A stretch of 64,000 nucleotides of DNA from Corylus avellana. Taxonomy: Eukaryota; Streptophyta; Magnoliopsida; Fagales; Betulaceae. Within the stretch, counting starts at the first letter, position 1. Each line of letters opens with the position of its first letter. Made by a program: the position numbers and the translations under genes. Positions 12,801-23,935 of this stretch are shown piece by piece. The notes beneath the pieces were generated by a model that made no database searches, was not told the DNA's origin, and worked only from the letters and a program-made list of their open reading frames with translations. The DNA lies in NCBI RefSeq assembly GCF_901000735.1, contig NC_081544.1:26654095-26718094 (forward strand), written 5' to 3'.

Positions 12801-13438
12801 ATATTATAGAGCTTGATCCATTGCTCCATCTATCAAAACACAATATTGACATCAGAAGGGTAGTTGGGCCCATTTTCCAGTATTTTCACAAAATTATCCT
12901 AAACTAGCCAAATAGTTAACAAGGTCATATGAGAAATCTGACGTTGGTGTTAGCCTGAGTTTTAAGATTCTTACTATCTTGTATATGCTAGCTATTAAGC
13001 TTGTCCTATCATAACAATCTTCGCGCGACCTTTTCTTTGCAACTGCTAAAATTGCTGGCTAAGAGCTAAAACCCAAACCTTCTTTCAGAGTAGGGTGTTC
13101 TTTTCCTTTCGTTTCTATAACTTTTGCAGACATGGAAACTAATTTGGGGCTTTTACTTGTGCAGAGTTTACCAAGTTGCGAATGTTAAATCAGAATGGAA
13201 TTGTATCAAAACATTTCCCGACTTGTCTGGCACAGGTTCCTCCACATTTCCTCCTATTTTTATTATTATTAGTGGTTTTTATGTGTTAATCCTTGATGTT
13301 AAATATATTCTTCTGTGGTAAGGTAAAGCAACTTGTGCGAAATTTGGGACGGATGCAAAATATATGGCAGTAGGATCAATGGACAGAAACCTTCGTATTT
13401 TTGGTCTGCCCGGTGAGGATGGTCCATTAGAATCATAG
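828..13438 (+). CDS. PRP19: Pre-mRNA-processing factor 19 (PRP19/MAC3), U-box WD40 protein
   Basis: Scaffold and E3 ubiquitin ligase of the nuclear NineTeen/MOS4-associated complex, acting in spliceosome activation and, in Arabidopsis (MAC3A/B), in immunity. I reconstructed 18 coding exons: 828-840, 957-1042, 2017-2088, 2270-2332, 3873-3959, 4857-5004, 5096-5217, 5938-6054, 8934-9029, 9117-9176, 10186-10260, 10984-11088, 11405-11521, 11605-11682, 11766-11862, 12642-12693, 13165-13235, 13323-13438. All junctions are GT..AG and phases agree, giving 524 residues, the usual family length. It starts [16 protein letters not shown]. The U-box spans about 1-70 ([12 protein letters not shown]), the Prp19 coiled-coil region about 75-135 ([20 protein letters not shown]), and the WD40 propeller about 220-520 ([27 protein letters not shown]). 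The C-terminus is [19 protein letters not shown]. Large introns carry LINE and MITE insertions. The 3' end faces the TLDc gene. Exon borders were called by eye. Confidence 0.96.
2150..2210 (-). repeat. tRNA-like promoter remnant (possible SINE head)
   Basis: In PRP19 intron 3, the minus strand reads TAACTCAGCTGG (2192-2203), close to a Pol III box A, then GGTTCAAACC (2150-2159), a near-consensus box B, about 32 bases downstream. The arrangement resembles the head of a plant tRNA-derived SINE. No folded acceptor stem or 3' tail was identified, so this is a remnant at most and not a tRNA gene. Confidence 0.35.
3345..3660. repeat. Degenerate CAYCAC-type trinucleotide-rich tract in PRP19 intron 4
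   Basis: About 300 bases built from imperfect ATC/ACC/TTG triplets ('caccatcatgac', 'gacaccaccac', 'tatcaccattacatcacc'). The period-3 bias is strong but no unit is exact. It looks like a decayed simple repeat. Short open frames on both strands here are a by-product of this composition. The preceding part of the intron (about 2670-3200) is unassigned sequence ending in a GGGTCGGTGCCCACCCC word common at the ends of plant non-autonomous elements. Confidence 0.5.
4147..4662 (+). mobile_element. 5'-truncated LINE-1 fragment (zf-RVT end) in PRP19 intron 5
   Basis: Broken frames give residues typical of the C-terminal zf-RVT part of plant LINE-1 ORF2 ('[18 protein letters not shown]' with shifts, then 'CCMCKR'). 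They are followed by a LINE-like 3' end with TTCGATTACTTATC and a terminal A12 tract at about 4650-4662. Stops and frameshifts show it is dead. It lies in the sense orientation inside intron 5. No convincing target-site duplication was found. Confidence 0.75.
5249..5577. mobile_element. Purine/pyrimidine foldback element in PRP19 intron 7
   Basis: The left arm is strongly G/A-rich ('gggggaaaggggaggg' and on) and the right arm strongly C/T-rich ('cttcccttctctccc', 'cccttccatccccctc'), so the arms are loosely self-complementary. The same layout occurs in intron 10 (9385-9786). It is probably a non-autonomous foldback or MITE-type element, judged by arrangement only. Confidence 0.45.
5652..5886 (+). 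mobile_element. Short LINE 3' tail with perfect 16-bp target-site duplication, PRP19 intron 7
   Basis: The word AAGCATATGTTTGTGA occurs at 5652-5667 and again, identical, at 5871-5886. Between them (5668-5870) lies a 203-base insert ending in a LINE-type 3' end: 'gtatacttcc', then 'gcgcccctttgcgctttt', then a short A tract at about 5863-5870. The insert is a heavily 5'-truncated LINE retroposition. The intact duplication implies a fairly young insertion. Confidence 0.88.
6332..6500. mobile_element. Foldback MITE with GTATGTTTGTTAA-type ends, PRP19 intron 8
   Basis: The left end GTATGTTTGTTAATG (6332-6346) pairs with the right end 'cgttaacaaacatggc' (6484-6499) as terminal inverted repeats. 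The interior also pairs loosely ('ttttttgtttttggttt' against 'gacagaaaacaaag'). A related word occurs at 21320-21545 and a more distant one at 51929-52168. It is a non-autonomous hAT-like element by look. Confidence 0.5.
7829..8586 (+). mobile_element. LINE-1 3' fragment with 15-bp target-site duplication, PRP19 intron 8
   Basis: AATTAGAGGCTCATG (7829-7843) and AATTAGAGGCACATG (8572-8586) flank a 728-base insert and differ at one position. The insert translates in pieces to LINE-1 ORF2 C-terminal sequence: [20 protein letters not shown], then [19 protein letters not shown] and MDNLRK. It ends in a 3' region with an A-rich tail (AAATAAAATAAAA). Internal stops and shifts make it inactive. It belongs to the same broad LINE type as the fragment at 4147-4662. 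Confidence 0.88.
9385..9786. mobile_element. Purine/pyrimidine foldback element with 31-bp tandem repeat, PRP19 intron 10
   Basis: The left arm starts with a tandem repeat of about 31 bases (GGAGGGATTGGGGAAGGG and on): 9395-9425, 9426-9456 and a partial third copy. The right arm (about 9650-9786) is C/T-rich ('ctttctccctccttccccttctc' in character) and pairs loosely with the left. It resembles the element at 5249-5577. Confidence 0.5.
12129..12368. mobile_element. Hairpin MITE with GGATCC ends in PRP19 intron 15
   Basis: The element starts GGATCCTCCCCTTTCAAATG and ends 'ccatgaaatggagaggatcc', so both ends read GGATCCTC..C..TTTCA inward. Inside, GGATTTAAAGTTGGTGCATC pairs with 'gatacatcaactttaaat'. 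The same architecture is at 35663-35878, and shorter relatives are at 55452-55617 and 58682-58829. Confidence 0.7.
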
Positions 13439-14484
13439 AGAGCACGAAAGTTGAATTGGTTGCTGCTGTACTGCTACTTGTATTTATTGACTGAAGAAGT
13501 GAATGGTAGATTCTTTAATTATATGGTGTTGGCGCTATTCTAAGATTCCTCTCCCATCATTGAGCATTCTGCATTCATTGTTGAGGTGCAGTGTCAACTG
13601 AGCTGGAAACAATTATATCTCTGGCCCCCCCTGATCTCCTTGTCATCATAATTCCAAAGCTCATGCCGGATCTCATGTATCATTACTATTTCAAATTTTC
13701 GTAACGAGATTTTGCCCTTTGAGAATAGCTTTATCAGTATATCCTTCTATTGTATGTTCGAATGTGGCTGGCAGACTTGGCATTTTTTTTTTCTCCTTTC
13801 AAAACTATCAGAGATACTCTTTTGGTGTAATTCGTTGTACTGACAAGCTTAGTGAAGCAATTTAGATGGGCTTGTTAACCTAGTCTTAGCATGCTGATTG
13901 CTGTTATTCTCGGTAGTCCTTAAACATGTAGTTGAGGACGGACATGCTTCAGAGTTTAGACGTGTAATTTAAAGGCACTAGTGTTTATGAAAAAAGTTGT
14001 AGATACATCTTTCTTATTTTCAGTAAAAATAGGCGAAGCTTATTAATTATAAATGGGGGCGTTATTGATGTCCAAGGGTTGACCATTTTTTAACAATTTC
14101 ATTGGAACATCAAACATGAATGTAGTATGAGCGTTCCCAATATAAAACGATTCTAAGTTGATTAGACAGTAACTAACATGTTTAGACAAATCATTTACTG
14201 CAATTGCATCCTTTCCATGCAAGAGATGTTTGATTCTGGTATGAGCTATCAACCATCTAACCACCGAAAACCGAGCATGCCTGCTTATCGAAATACCATA
14301 TTCATAGAAAGGCAAATTTCAACAAAAATTCGAAATCTATTAATCACCAAATGGAAATTCATCGTCTCATATACAAATAATCATAGCCCTCCTAAATCTG
14401 AAAGGAGGGCAACGTAAATGAATAAAGAATAGGATCACAATAGGTCAACAAAGCCAAATAAATAAAGCATCTGAAAGCCTCGTC
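13439..14484. other. Convergent 3' regions of PRP19 and the TLDc gene
   Basis: About 1 kb between the PRP19 stop (13438) and the TLDc stop (14485) holds the two 3' UTRs and little else. It is AT-rich with scattered AATAAA-like words on both strands (for example 'aataaa' on plus at about 14459-14464). I see no further gene. Confidence 0.6.
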
Positions 14485-17422
14485 TTAGGCAAGGTAATGC
14501 GATGCATGCGTGAAACCCCATAGCTGCACAAAGACAAGACTTGCCATTAAAAAACCATCATATATATAAATTTAAACGAAGAGCAAAGTTGAATTTTGCA
14601 GTTGAGAACATGACTGCTTGAAAAAGGAACTAACAATCAAAAGACCTAACATCAATATAATTTTTGTATTTTCTTTCATCTAAATGATATTCCACATGCT
14701 TTGAGAAAGTAGACTCATTTTACTTGAGTTACCCAGCAAATTTCTGTTGATGCTTAATTTGTGTTTCATCGTAATTGAACATTCTCAGTACCCTATAGTT
14801 CTCTGGACAAAAAAACATGTATAATATGACATGGAGACAGCACTAGAACATTTCCTGGATTGAAGCAGATCAATGAGTGTGAAGAAAGATAAGTGAGCAC
14901 TAAATGGGCTAAGGTGGGCGGCAGTAGCCAACCCTTCAATTGTTCTCAACTCACAAGAGTATCAATAGATGATTACTCAAAAGTACGTTTCAGTAGAAGA
15001 CAAGCAAGAGAAATAGAGGCTCCTCACACGGACAAGGAAGCAAAATCAACATGTGATCCAGCCACTGTGTCATCAATGGACAGAATATATGTGGTGGTCA
15101 AAAAGCTTACATTACCTCAACATTCTTTAACTCAAACTCTTGGTTATGAGCCAAGCATAAACTCCCAAATGTTTCACAAGGTCCACTGGTTCCACTTAAC
15201 CTTTTGGAACAACCACGAGAAGAGAAACATCAAGTATTACTGCATCTATCAAACTAGTCATGTGAAATTCAAAACAGAACATTGAAAGGAGCAACTTACA
15301 GATCTCCGTCCAAGCACAAAGCAAAGTTACCGCCCCCGCCAAATGCTAGTAAGTCATTCAAACACAAGTAATAATATCGATTGGCTCCTACATACACAAG
15401 TTTGACATGATATCAGTTTAGGCATAATAAAGCTCATTAAAGGCTTGTCATGCATCGTAACATCTTTCATTGATTTGAACTTGATTCCTGTCTTCCCAGA
15501 AGAAAGCAAGCATTGCACACGTGACTAAATTAAGGTCCTTACCAGTTGGTCTAAATAGTCTCGGCTCGCCATATATGGTCGTAAATACAAATGATTGGCT
15601 TGTTCCCTGTCACCAAAGAAGAAAGAAATACAAACTCATGCTTCAAATATTGAAAGGGAAATAGATAGAGAGACAAACCAAACATGTGAAATAGCAAAGA
15701 GATAGTCACTTCATCAAGAAGACATCTAACTAATAAGATTAAAATATCAATAACGTTGAAAGATAGTTAACTTACTTGATATTTTCTCTTTGCTGTAGGC
15801 TTCAAGGGACATTCCAGCAGCCCACCAAACACAGCACCTTGCCTATCACCAACAATCTAGGAGTATAATATGATTAACATTAGCTCTCATTATTAACAAA
15901 GGATTGAATGCCATGAAGACTGGTGAATCTCATACTAGTATCACCACTTAGGAGGTCTCATTGGAAAATAGACTTCAACATACCAGCAAACATGGGCCAG
16001 AAAGGTCAGCACTCTTGCGAATAAGTGTACGCAGTGATATACCATGTTTCAACGTACTGCCCTTCATTTGAAAGAATCAATGTTGAATCAAGACCCAAAT
16101 ACAAGAACACAAAAACTGCCTTTATTGCAAAGTATATAAACCCTTCAGAAAAACTAACCTGTACAACAAGACCCATTGGCACCCCTTTACAATATTAGGA
16201 AGGGATGACAGCAAGAATTCATACAAGTATGTGGATATAAAAACCGACTCATCCATGAGATAGGATAAAGGTTTCTGTGGACTGTGTGTTGCTTCTTCAA
16301 ACATTTCAGACCCACTAGTGCTTCTTCCAGAAGCTGGTTCTTCATCATCTTCTTGATTAGTTGGAGTTAACAACTTCTTCTCAGATACTGGATTACAGTT
16401 TACATAGTTATCCAAAGACTCATCTAGAGCTTTGAACTTCACATTGCTATGTCTTACAGGGGGTGCTTGAATCGGTTTGAGACAATGTTGATGATTGTTG
16501 GATCTGGATCCGTCAAACCCAGCTGAAGGGATAATGTAGGAAAAATACGAAGACAAAGATTTCCCCTCTTTTGAATTTGGCCTGGCCTACACATTTAAAA
16601 ACCTCGTGTCATCATGAAAGTAAAACTAAAAATGCACAATTCAAATGGAGAATGAGAGAAGATCAGCTACCTCCGCTTGCAGTATGTATAAACAGTAAAA
16701 ATGGAGGAAGACGCTTTTTTCATGTATTGTCTCCAAACAAATAAAAAATGAACTCGACTAATCCATATAACTTTAAAAGGCTCAGTTGAGTGGAAACTTT
16801 GGTTTTGGTTATAAAATTCATGTCCTACTTTCTTTTCTGCCTTAAAAAATTGTCAGCAACCAATCTATAGACCAAGAACATCAACTAAAACTCTAAAAAC
16901 CAGTCTTGAAATGTAAATAACAATACATAAAAAACCAAAGTTTCTCTTCTTCTTTTTTCCCTTAGAATTTTTTTTGCCAGCAACCAATCCATAGTCCCAA
17001 AACAAAAATTACCCACATGGACATAGGTCTTTCTCTCTCTCTCTCTCTTTTTTTTTTTTTTGCAGTAATGTTGATAATTAACAAGTTAGATTTAAAAAAA
17101 AAAAAAAAAATTGATAACATTGCAACTAACAATGGCTGACAAAATCAAATTTTCCTTTTCCACATAAGGTCCCGAGCATTCAATACTGCAAATCCAACCA
17201 CATTACCACATTCCCATTCAACCTAAAGAACCACAATTCTCAAAGACAACCAGATCTACGTTTTTCCAAGAACAAATATTACAATGAAGCTCAACCATCC
17301 ATGTACCATAACAAAAACCAAAAATTTACCTGCGGTGAGGGAGGAGAGGAGGGCACGGAGTTGGGGGAATCAGCGAAGAGCCGGGACAGCCTCTCCGACA
17401 CCTTCTCTTTGAACGTGTGCAT
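14485..17422 (-). CDS. TLDc-domain protein (plant OXR-type)
   Basis: Eight exons on the minus strand: 17422-17330, 16586-16159, 16056-15984, 15856-15776, 15606-15543, 15387-15300, 15200-15116, 14523-14485. Phases agree and give 316 residues. The N-terminus is MHTFKEKVSERLSRLFADSP, followed by a long low-complexity acidic/serine region up to about residue 150. The TLDc domain fills the C-terminal half: ESVFISTYLYEFLLSSLP, HGISLRTLIRKSADLSGPCL, VGDRQGAVFGGLLECPL, FVFTTIYGEPRLFRPTGANR, FGGGGNFALCLDGDL, and the closing ELWGFTHASHYLA. TLDc proteins are linked to oxidative-stress resistance and V-ATPase regulation in eukaryotes. In plants some are annotated as nucleolar TLD proteins. The catalytic role is unknown. 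The start is the first ATG of the conserved N-terminus. Confidence 0.93.
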
Positions 17423-20400
17423 TATTATGGGTCTTTGATTTTTGACGATGACAGTCAAAATACCTCTCGGGGTTTTCCTTCTCTCATCTGCTTTTTATCT
17501 TTTTCCCCCCCCACCTTTTTTTTTTTTTTTTTTTTGTTTTGTTTTTTAACCCTTTCTAAAAGGAAAAGGAAAAGGAAAAGTCGGTGGAGGTGGGGGTGGC
17601 CGGTGGGGGCGGAGTGGCAGCAATCAGCGGAACATAGAGAGAAAGTCCTACGTGGGTGTTCATGTGGGGGTCTCTTTTACGTTTTTCAGTTTTTGGACGG
17701 TGCAATACGCATCCTATGTCGAAAAAATGTAGAAGAGCGGTCAGGATGTCTTTAAAAACAATCTAAGGCCGAAAAAGTGCCACGTAATAATCAGCTACGT
17801 AACTGGCGTTCAAACTGAGTTGGTTCAAGCGAGTCAACTCGCCTGTTGTGCTGTACATGTATTATCAGGCTTCCAATTTCTATTGTCGCTGTATGTTGGC
17901 ACGTTGGGTGCTTTAAGTGATTGGTGCTGTATATGTGAGATGATGACGTGGATTTAAAAACACGTGTAACGTTTTTAGTGGGCTCTATGTGAATGAAAAA
18001 TGAGACAATTAACAATTTTTTTTTTTTTTTTTACATGTCCACACAAGAAAAAAGGAAAGGGAAATTCGAACTAGTGGCATCCGCTTCTTGAGGCGTGATT
18101 CACAGCCGATTAAACTATGGACATAAATTTTCTCCAAACCAATTTAGTTTAGATAGTATACCAAAAATATAGGCAGGAAGAAACCATAATTTTCTATTTG
18201 GAGACGCCCAGTCAAAGTTATTTTTAGTAGGAGTCAAACCTAATTTTTTAGCCTAAAAATACTTATATATTTAACTTAATAAAAAAAATTCTAAAAGAAA
18301 ATTTGAAAACCAGGGAGGAGTTATGCCTTCTTGGTCTATACATGGGTCCGTCCTTGAATATAGAATTTTGCACATGTTATGGGACATGGAGGTTCATAGT
18401 ACAACATTGATGTAGGTTCATAGCACGACATTGAAAATATCATCAATTTTTGGAGATCCTTCTTCTCAATTCCCGGTTAAGATCTTGGCTTGGGTTGGGT
18501 TGGGCGTTTCACGGTGGCCATTGGTTTTTCAACTGGAGGGAGTTGTTTCACAGTGGCCATTGGTTTCCTATGAACTTGACGATGACGAAGCTTTCTCTCT
18601 TCATTGACAAGCGTGCGTGCGTTTGAAAGGGATGAGGACATTTTAGAAAAAAAAAAAAAAAATCAAAAGCGAGTCACGTGATCACTGTTTCGTCAGTTAA
18701 AACAGTTTTGACTAACAAAATAGTCGAATTACAAAAATTTAAAAGTTTAAGGGAGTACATTGCAAAAATTCAAAAATTGAAAGTCGAATTAAAAATCGTT
18801 CTTAAAGTATAATTTTCTCTTCTTTTTTTTTTTTGTTTTTTTTAGTAGTATTAGTATTAGAGTACTTGACATCAAACACAACCTTTATTTTACATTCTCA
18901 AACAGTCAAACTACAAAAGAGGTTAAACATAAAGGAAAGAGAGAGGAGAGAGTAAAAACAAAGGACAAGGGGAGAGAAGTAGGGGCAATAGAGAAGGGTA
19001 CCGTTGAATAGTAGTAGTTGTAGCAGCTAGGGTCTACTCATCAAAAGAGGACAGATTTGGTATCGTGGTGGGAATGGCCCATGGCCCATGGCCCATGGGG
19101 TTCAACTCTTTTTAGTTAGGGTGAGAATCCAAAGTGGATTAAGCTTTTAACCTCAGTTATCCAACCATACAAATTAAAGCTTTTGCTTGTGGCCAAGCCT
19201 CTTGAAACTGGGAAGATGGAGGGGAGGGAGCCCACAAGCTTTGATCATTTTTAGTTCATTTGAATAGGAGGAACCCTTTTTTTTTAAAACAGAATGATAA
19301 AATTGTCAAAAAAAAAAAAAATATAACAATTTTGCCCTTTTGCTTAAAAGAATCGGTTTCTCTCTAGTTCATATGAATAGGAGAGGATCCAACCTATCAA
19401 CTAACAATCATCAATGTCGGTGTAGTTGGAGAGGCTAAGAGTTTTTTTATTGAGCTCTTCAAAATTGATTTTTCTTTAAAAATTTGAGAAAACTCACAAA
19501 ATGACTATTTGACAAGCTCTCTCTATTCAAATTTAACTTTGGTCAATAAGGTTCTCCAAATATTAAGAGCCAAAAAGTGAAAAGCTAATTAGTTTTTAAG
19601 CTTATATATTCATTTTCTTTCTTTCTCATATACCAAAAATAAATAAATAATTAACAAATAATATTTAACTAAAGTAGATAAAGATGTAAAGAGTTATATG
19701 TTTAATTTATTTTAAAAATAACTCTTCAAATTATGAAAAATGAATTTTACTCTTTAAATTTTTATTTTTATTTAAAGAGCTCAATAAAAATGTTTAATAT
19801 ATTAAATCAATTATAAGGTTATAAGAGGAGGTCATTTTCGACGATGGACACTTATGGGTCTGACCTTTGGAAACCACTAAGGTGAACAATGAGTCAATGA
19901 GAGCATGTCATGGTCATGCATGTCGTAACCAAACTCTGATTGAGAGTGTCACGTTAGCATTGCTGGATGAATGGTAGATATAATTATAATATCTATCATT
20001 ACTCTTATGTAATGCTTCAATTTTAATTTTATAAAAATGTCTTATTCGTTTTGAAATCAAATGATTTTCATCCTGCTTCCATTCCATCCAAAATTTCATA
20101 TTGATCATCTTTTTAATAGAATAATGATAGAAAATACATTTTTATTCCATAATCATCGTACAATGCTAATTGCTAACATGACACTTTCAACCAATCTTTG
20201 GATTAATCATCCAAAATGTGATTTATAGTATTACTCTTTTTTGATATATCGGATTATTTGTGACATCTTTTGTTGGGGAGAAAATACCCTTAATGGGCCC
20301 CACTCAATTTCACACATATTTATAATATGCCACCACTCTCACTCACCTAATGACACATATGCATCTCACTTTGACTCTCTTAAATAGAAGATGAGAAGAT

Positions 20401-21652
20401 AAGAAGGGGGCCTCTCTCCTCCCTTCCTCTAAACAAGGTTTAGTTGGCAGAAACCTAGAGAGAGATGAGGGTACCTTTTTTATTGGCAGAAACCTAGGGG
20501 GCCTCTCTCCTCCCTTCTCTCTCACATCTTTGACTCTCTCACATCTCTCTCCGTCGACCCTCACTTCCTCTCATTTTTCGCATACATCACTCAACACACA
20601 CTACTTCATGGATAATATAAACGAATTTTCATTATTTTTCTTATCCAAAAATAAAGATGCTAACTTAAGCATTAGAGAGTCTTCGGCTGGCCTTATTTTT
20701 GTTTTGCAAAAACCTCATTCCTATACATGTGGTCCTTCACAACTCAACCATCAAGAAAATCGCTGAGTAACAAATTCTTGGCCAGAAAACACACCAACAT
20801 CTTTTATTATTTCATATCGACTCTGTTGCTTTTGGATGAGTATCCCTTATAACAAATTGCATGTAGGTAGGTTATGTATCTCGAACTATTCGAAGTATTT
20901 GTGAGAATACTGCTGCAATTCCAACAGTCCAATTGTAAATAATTATCCACCTCCTTTCTGGCTTTGGAAGTTAGTGACGAATAGAAGTTGCCGAAGCTTA
21001 GTCAAAGATTTGGAAGTGACGAGCATTACCTTGGAAATTTCAGTGGGGGTTAGGTGGTTTTGGGCAGCCCACAGTAATGGCAATCTTATTTGTTTGGTGG
21101 TGGCATCCATTTATTTGTGTATTTAATAAGAGAAAAGGGTGGGTATTTAATTTTTGTTCCTAACATTACCCATTCTCGGGCAATTATTTCCTGGTAAATT
21201 AAATGTGTTCCTTATCGGTAGATATGTGTTATGGGGTAAATCATTTATGGTGTGAGTTTCATTTTAAAGTAATTTTCAATATTTTGCACAAGATTGAATG
21301 AGACGTACCAAGTAAATTGTGGCTATGTTTGTCAATGTTTTGAGGTAACATATATTTGAAAATTGTAACAGTGTTTTATGTTTGAGTTGTTTGTTAATAT
21401 TTTTGTTTTGAGAAGAGAAAACAAAAGACGGGAGAACACAATTGTTTCGTAAAACTTTTTTTTCTTTTCTCGTTTGTTTTTTGTTTTCAAAACAAAAATA
21501 CAAACAAATAACCAAAAACACAAAACACTCATAAAACACACAAAACTGCTTTCACATTTATTTATTTCTTTCTTTTTTTAAAAAAAAAAAAGTAAAAAAA
21601 AATGCCCTCTAAAAAGTATAAATTGTGCTTTCCTTCCTTCCACTGCAAAATG

Positions 21653-21698
<46 letters not shown>

Positions 21699-21909
21699 CT
21701 TGAATTCCCTTTTAGAATAGATCTTATTAGATGTGATCGGGTTCTTAATAAAGTGAAAAAAGCTAAAAGTTGGTAAAGGAAAGAATTTGCTTTCATTCTT
21801 CTGGGTCACAAGGGAGAGTTTAAAAGCAGTTTCAGAGCCCAACCCTTTTTGGTATCATGCCACACCAAAGCTCTGCCACCAATTTATCACTTTTATTCAC
21901 AATTCGGTA
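17423..21909. other. Gene-poor intergenic region
   Basis: No supportable gene. It contains poly(T)/poly(A) runs (17520-17535, 18017-18032, 18648-18662), a GGCCCATGG triple repeat at about 19075-19100, and a pair of direct words 'tagttcat(t/a)tgaatagga' (about 19253 and 19365). It also holds a local CT-rich duplication 'ggcctctctcctccctt' (20410 and 20500), a GTTTG-rich repeat at 21320-21545 related to 6332-6500, and a long TA microsatellite just before the gap. Confidence 0.55.
21654..21697. repeat. (TA)n microsatellite
   Basis: About 22 uninterrupted TA units. It lies some 200 bases before the N gap. Long TA runs are a frequent cause of assembly breaks. Confidence 0.95.
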
Positions 21910-22318
21910 NNNNNNNNNNNNNNNNNNNNNNNNNNNNNNNNNNNNNNNNNNNNNNNNNNNNNNNNNNNNNNNNNNNNNNNNNNNNNNNNNNNNNNNNNNN
22001 NNNNNNNNNNNNNNNNNNNNNNNNNNNNNNNNNNNNNNNNNNNNNNNNNNNNNNNNNNNNNNNNNNNNNNNNNNNNNNNNNNNNNNNNNNNNNNNNNNNN
22101 NNNNNNNNNNNNNNNNNNNNNNNNNNNNNNNNNNNNNNNNNNNNNNNNNNNNNNNNNNNNNNNNNNNNNNNNNNNNNNNNNNNNNNNNNNNNNNNNNNNN
22201 NNNNNNNNNNNNNNNNNNNNNNNNNNNNNNNNNNNNNNNNNNNNNNNNNNNNNNNNNNNNNNNNNNNNNNNNNNNNNNNNNNNNNNNNNNNNNNNNNNNN
22301 NNNNNNNNNNNNNNNNNN
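21910..22318. other. Assembly gap (409 N)
   Basis: Unsequenced bases. The odd length (not 100 or a round number) suggests an estimated gap size. Open frames running through it are meaningless. Confidence 0.99.
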
Positions 22319-22959
22319 ATATTATTTTGTTTTATATATTTTTAAAAATTTAAATAATATTATATTATTTTTTAATTAGTGGAACACGTGGCAGCGTATA
22401 TACCCTTGAATGAAATTCAATGACTAGGATTTCAGCCATTTTTTATGGGCAATTCCCCAGCTATTATTGGGGATCCTGATCCCTTATATAAATATTAAAA
22501 CAATGCGTCTCTAGGCTTAAAAGGTACCCATTTTTCTTGGACCAAATATTGTGCTAATTTATTTTGCTACTAGTTTAATGTTATTGTGTGTTTATGATTT
22601 CGAATGGGTACTTTGATGTAGAAAAATTATACAAATTTCTGTTTTTAGCTTTCTTTGTTGGATATTTTTTAATTAATTTGATAGGTTTGAATTTATTAAT
22701 TTATTTGGTATTCTTTTCGCTTGTTAGTGGTAATAAGAACTATACTTAAATTCTAACAAAAATCTTATACTTCTAGATATTTTTTAGGTTAATTCTTGAT
22801 CTATATCTTAAAGTTTAGACAAATGTGAGCAGGAAAAGAACAATTGATTTATTATTTAAGAAAATAACATGCGAGTCATTCAAAGGTTAATACACATTTA
22901 GATAAGCCTTTAATTGGCAACGAATTTTGATGCTTCAGTGACTATTGAGCATTCTTTTA

Positions 22960-23935
22960 AATATCCAATAATCAAACTTGAAGAAATTGACGCTACCTCT
23001 TTCAAACATGATCCAAGATTACATTCCATAAATATATGGATTTCATATTAATTTACTAGATGAAATATGAAGTGCTTATATTAAAGTCGATCCATATTAA
23101 ACCAAGCTTTTCCATGCTATGTATTTACTGAGAAATCAACAATTTGTCAATTACAACGAAAAGTTTTGACAATTGGTAAAGAGGTGAACATGGAATGAAT
23201 TATTTTTTAATAAGACATGAGGGAAAGACGTTATGGTATTAACATCATTTGAATTTATTCTTATATTGCATTTCATGAAAGCATTATGAGAATCACTGAT
23301 ATGCTTTGCCAAGATTTGCAACAAATTTCTCAAAACATTTTAAATGTCACAAATCTAGTTTCAACTACAAAATCATTCATTCAAAAGTAGAGAAATGGCG
23401 GATGGGAGCCCTCTACTTACTATCGTTAAATCATTTTACGAACAACATCAAATGGATGAATTTGATATTCCAGATATGAATACTTAATGTACTAGAGCTC
23501 GTGGTAGATGATGAAGAATTTTCGACAACAATAAGGCATTATTTTAAAATCAATATATTTACTAATTATACAAGAAACTTCTAGTTGCAAGAACTGAATA
23601 ATAGATTTAGTAAGCATGTAATGGAACTTTTCATTCTTACCGCCACTTTAAGCCCTAAAGATGGATAGAAATAATTTAAGATTGATGATGTGTGCGACTT
23701 AATCGAGAAGTTTTATTGTCAAGATTTTACTGTACAAGATAAATTCCATTTAAGATGTCAATTGCAACTTTATGAGCTTAATATGCCAAAACATAAAGAT
23801 TTTTATTGATTTGAGCTACGTAGACGACTAACAATTTCAAAAAAGTCAAAGATCTATCATTTTGTTTTGGCAAGTTGATTCATCTAATGTTGACTATCCT
23901 TGTTTTTAGTGTCACTATTGAATAAACTTGTAAGA
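22960..23935 (+). pseudogene. Decayed hAT-family transposase (TTF-type/DUF4371-like)
   Basis: The three plus frames together give the expected order of a plant hAT transposase, with many stops and shifts. The order is: 'SFKHDPRL' and 'YGFHINLLDEI' near 23010-23065; 'VLTSFEFILILHFMKAL' then 'ITDMLCQDLQQISQNILNV' and 'LVSTTKSFIQK' at 23235-23390; 'FYEQHQMDEFDIPDMNT' at 23438-23485; 'ELNNRF', 'KIDDVCDLIEKFYCQDFTV' and 'KFHLRCQLQLYELNMPKHKD' at 23593-23800; then 'KSKIYHF' before the C-terminal region is lost. The gap at 22318 could hide its 5' end. It is not functional. Confidence 0.8.

Noticed and set aside
14893..15285. 130-codon plus-strand open frame
   Set aside because: Antisense to exon 7 of the TLDc gene and the adjoining introns. 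It is a shadow of that gene.
18060..18120. tRNA-like words near 'attcgaactagtggc'
   Set aside because: Only a weak box B-like match and no foldable cloverleaf, so I do not call a tRNA gene.
21787..22379. Long open frames running through the N gap
   Set aside because: They exist only because N codons are not stops. No real sequence supports them.
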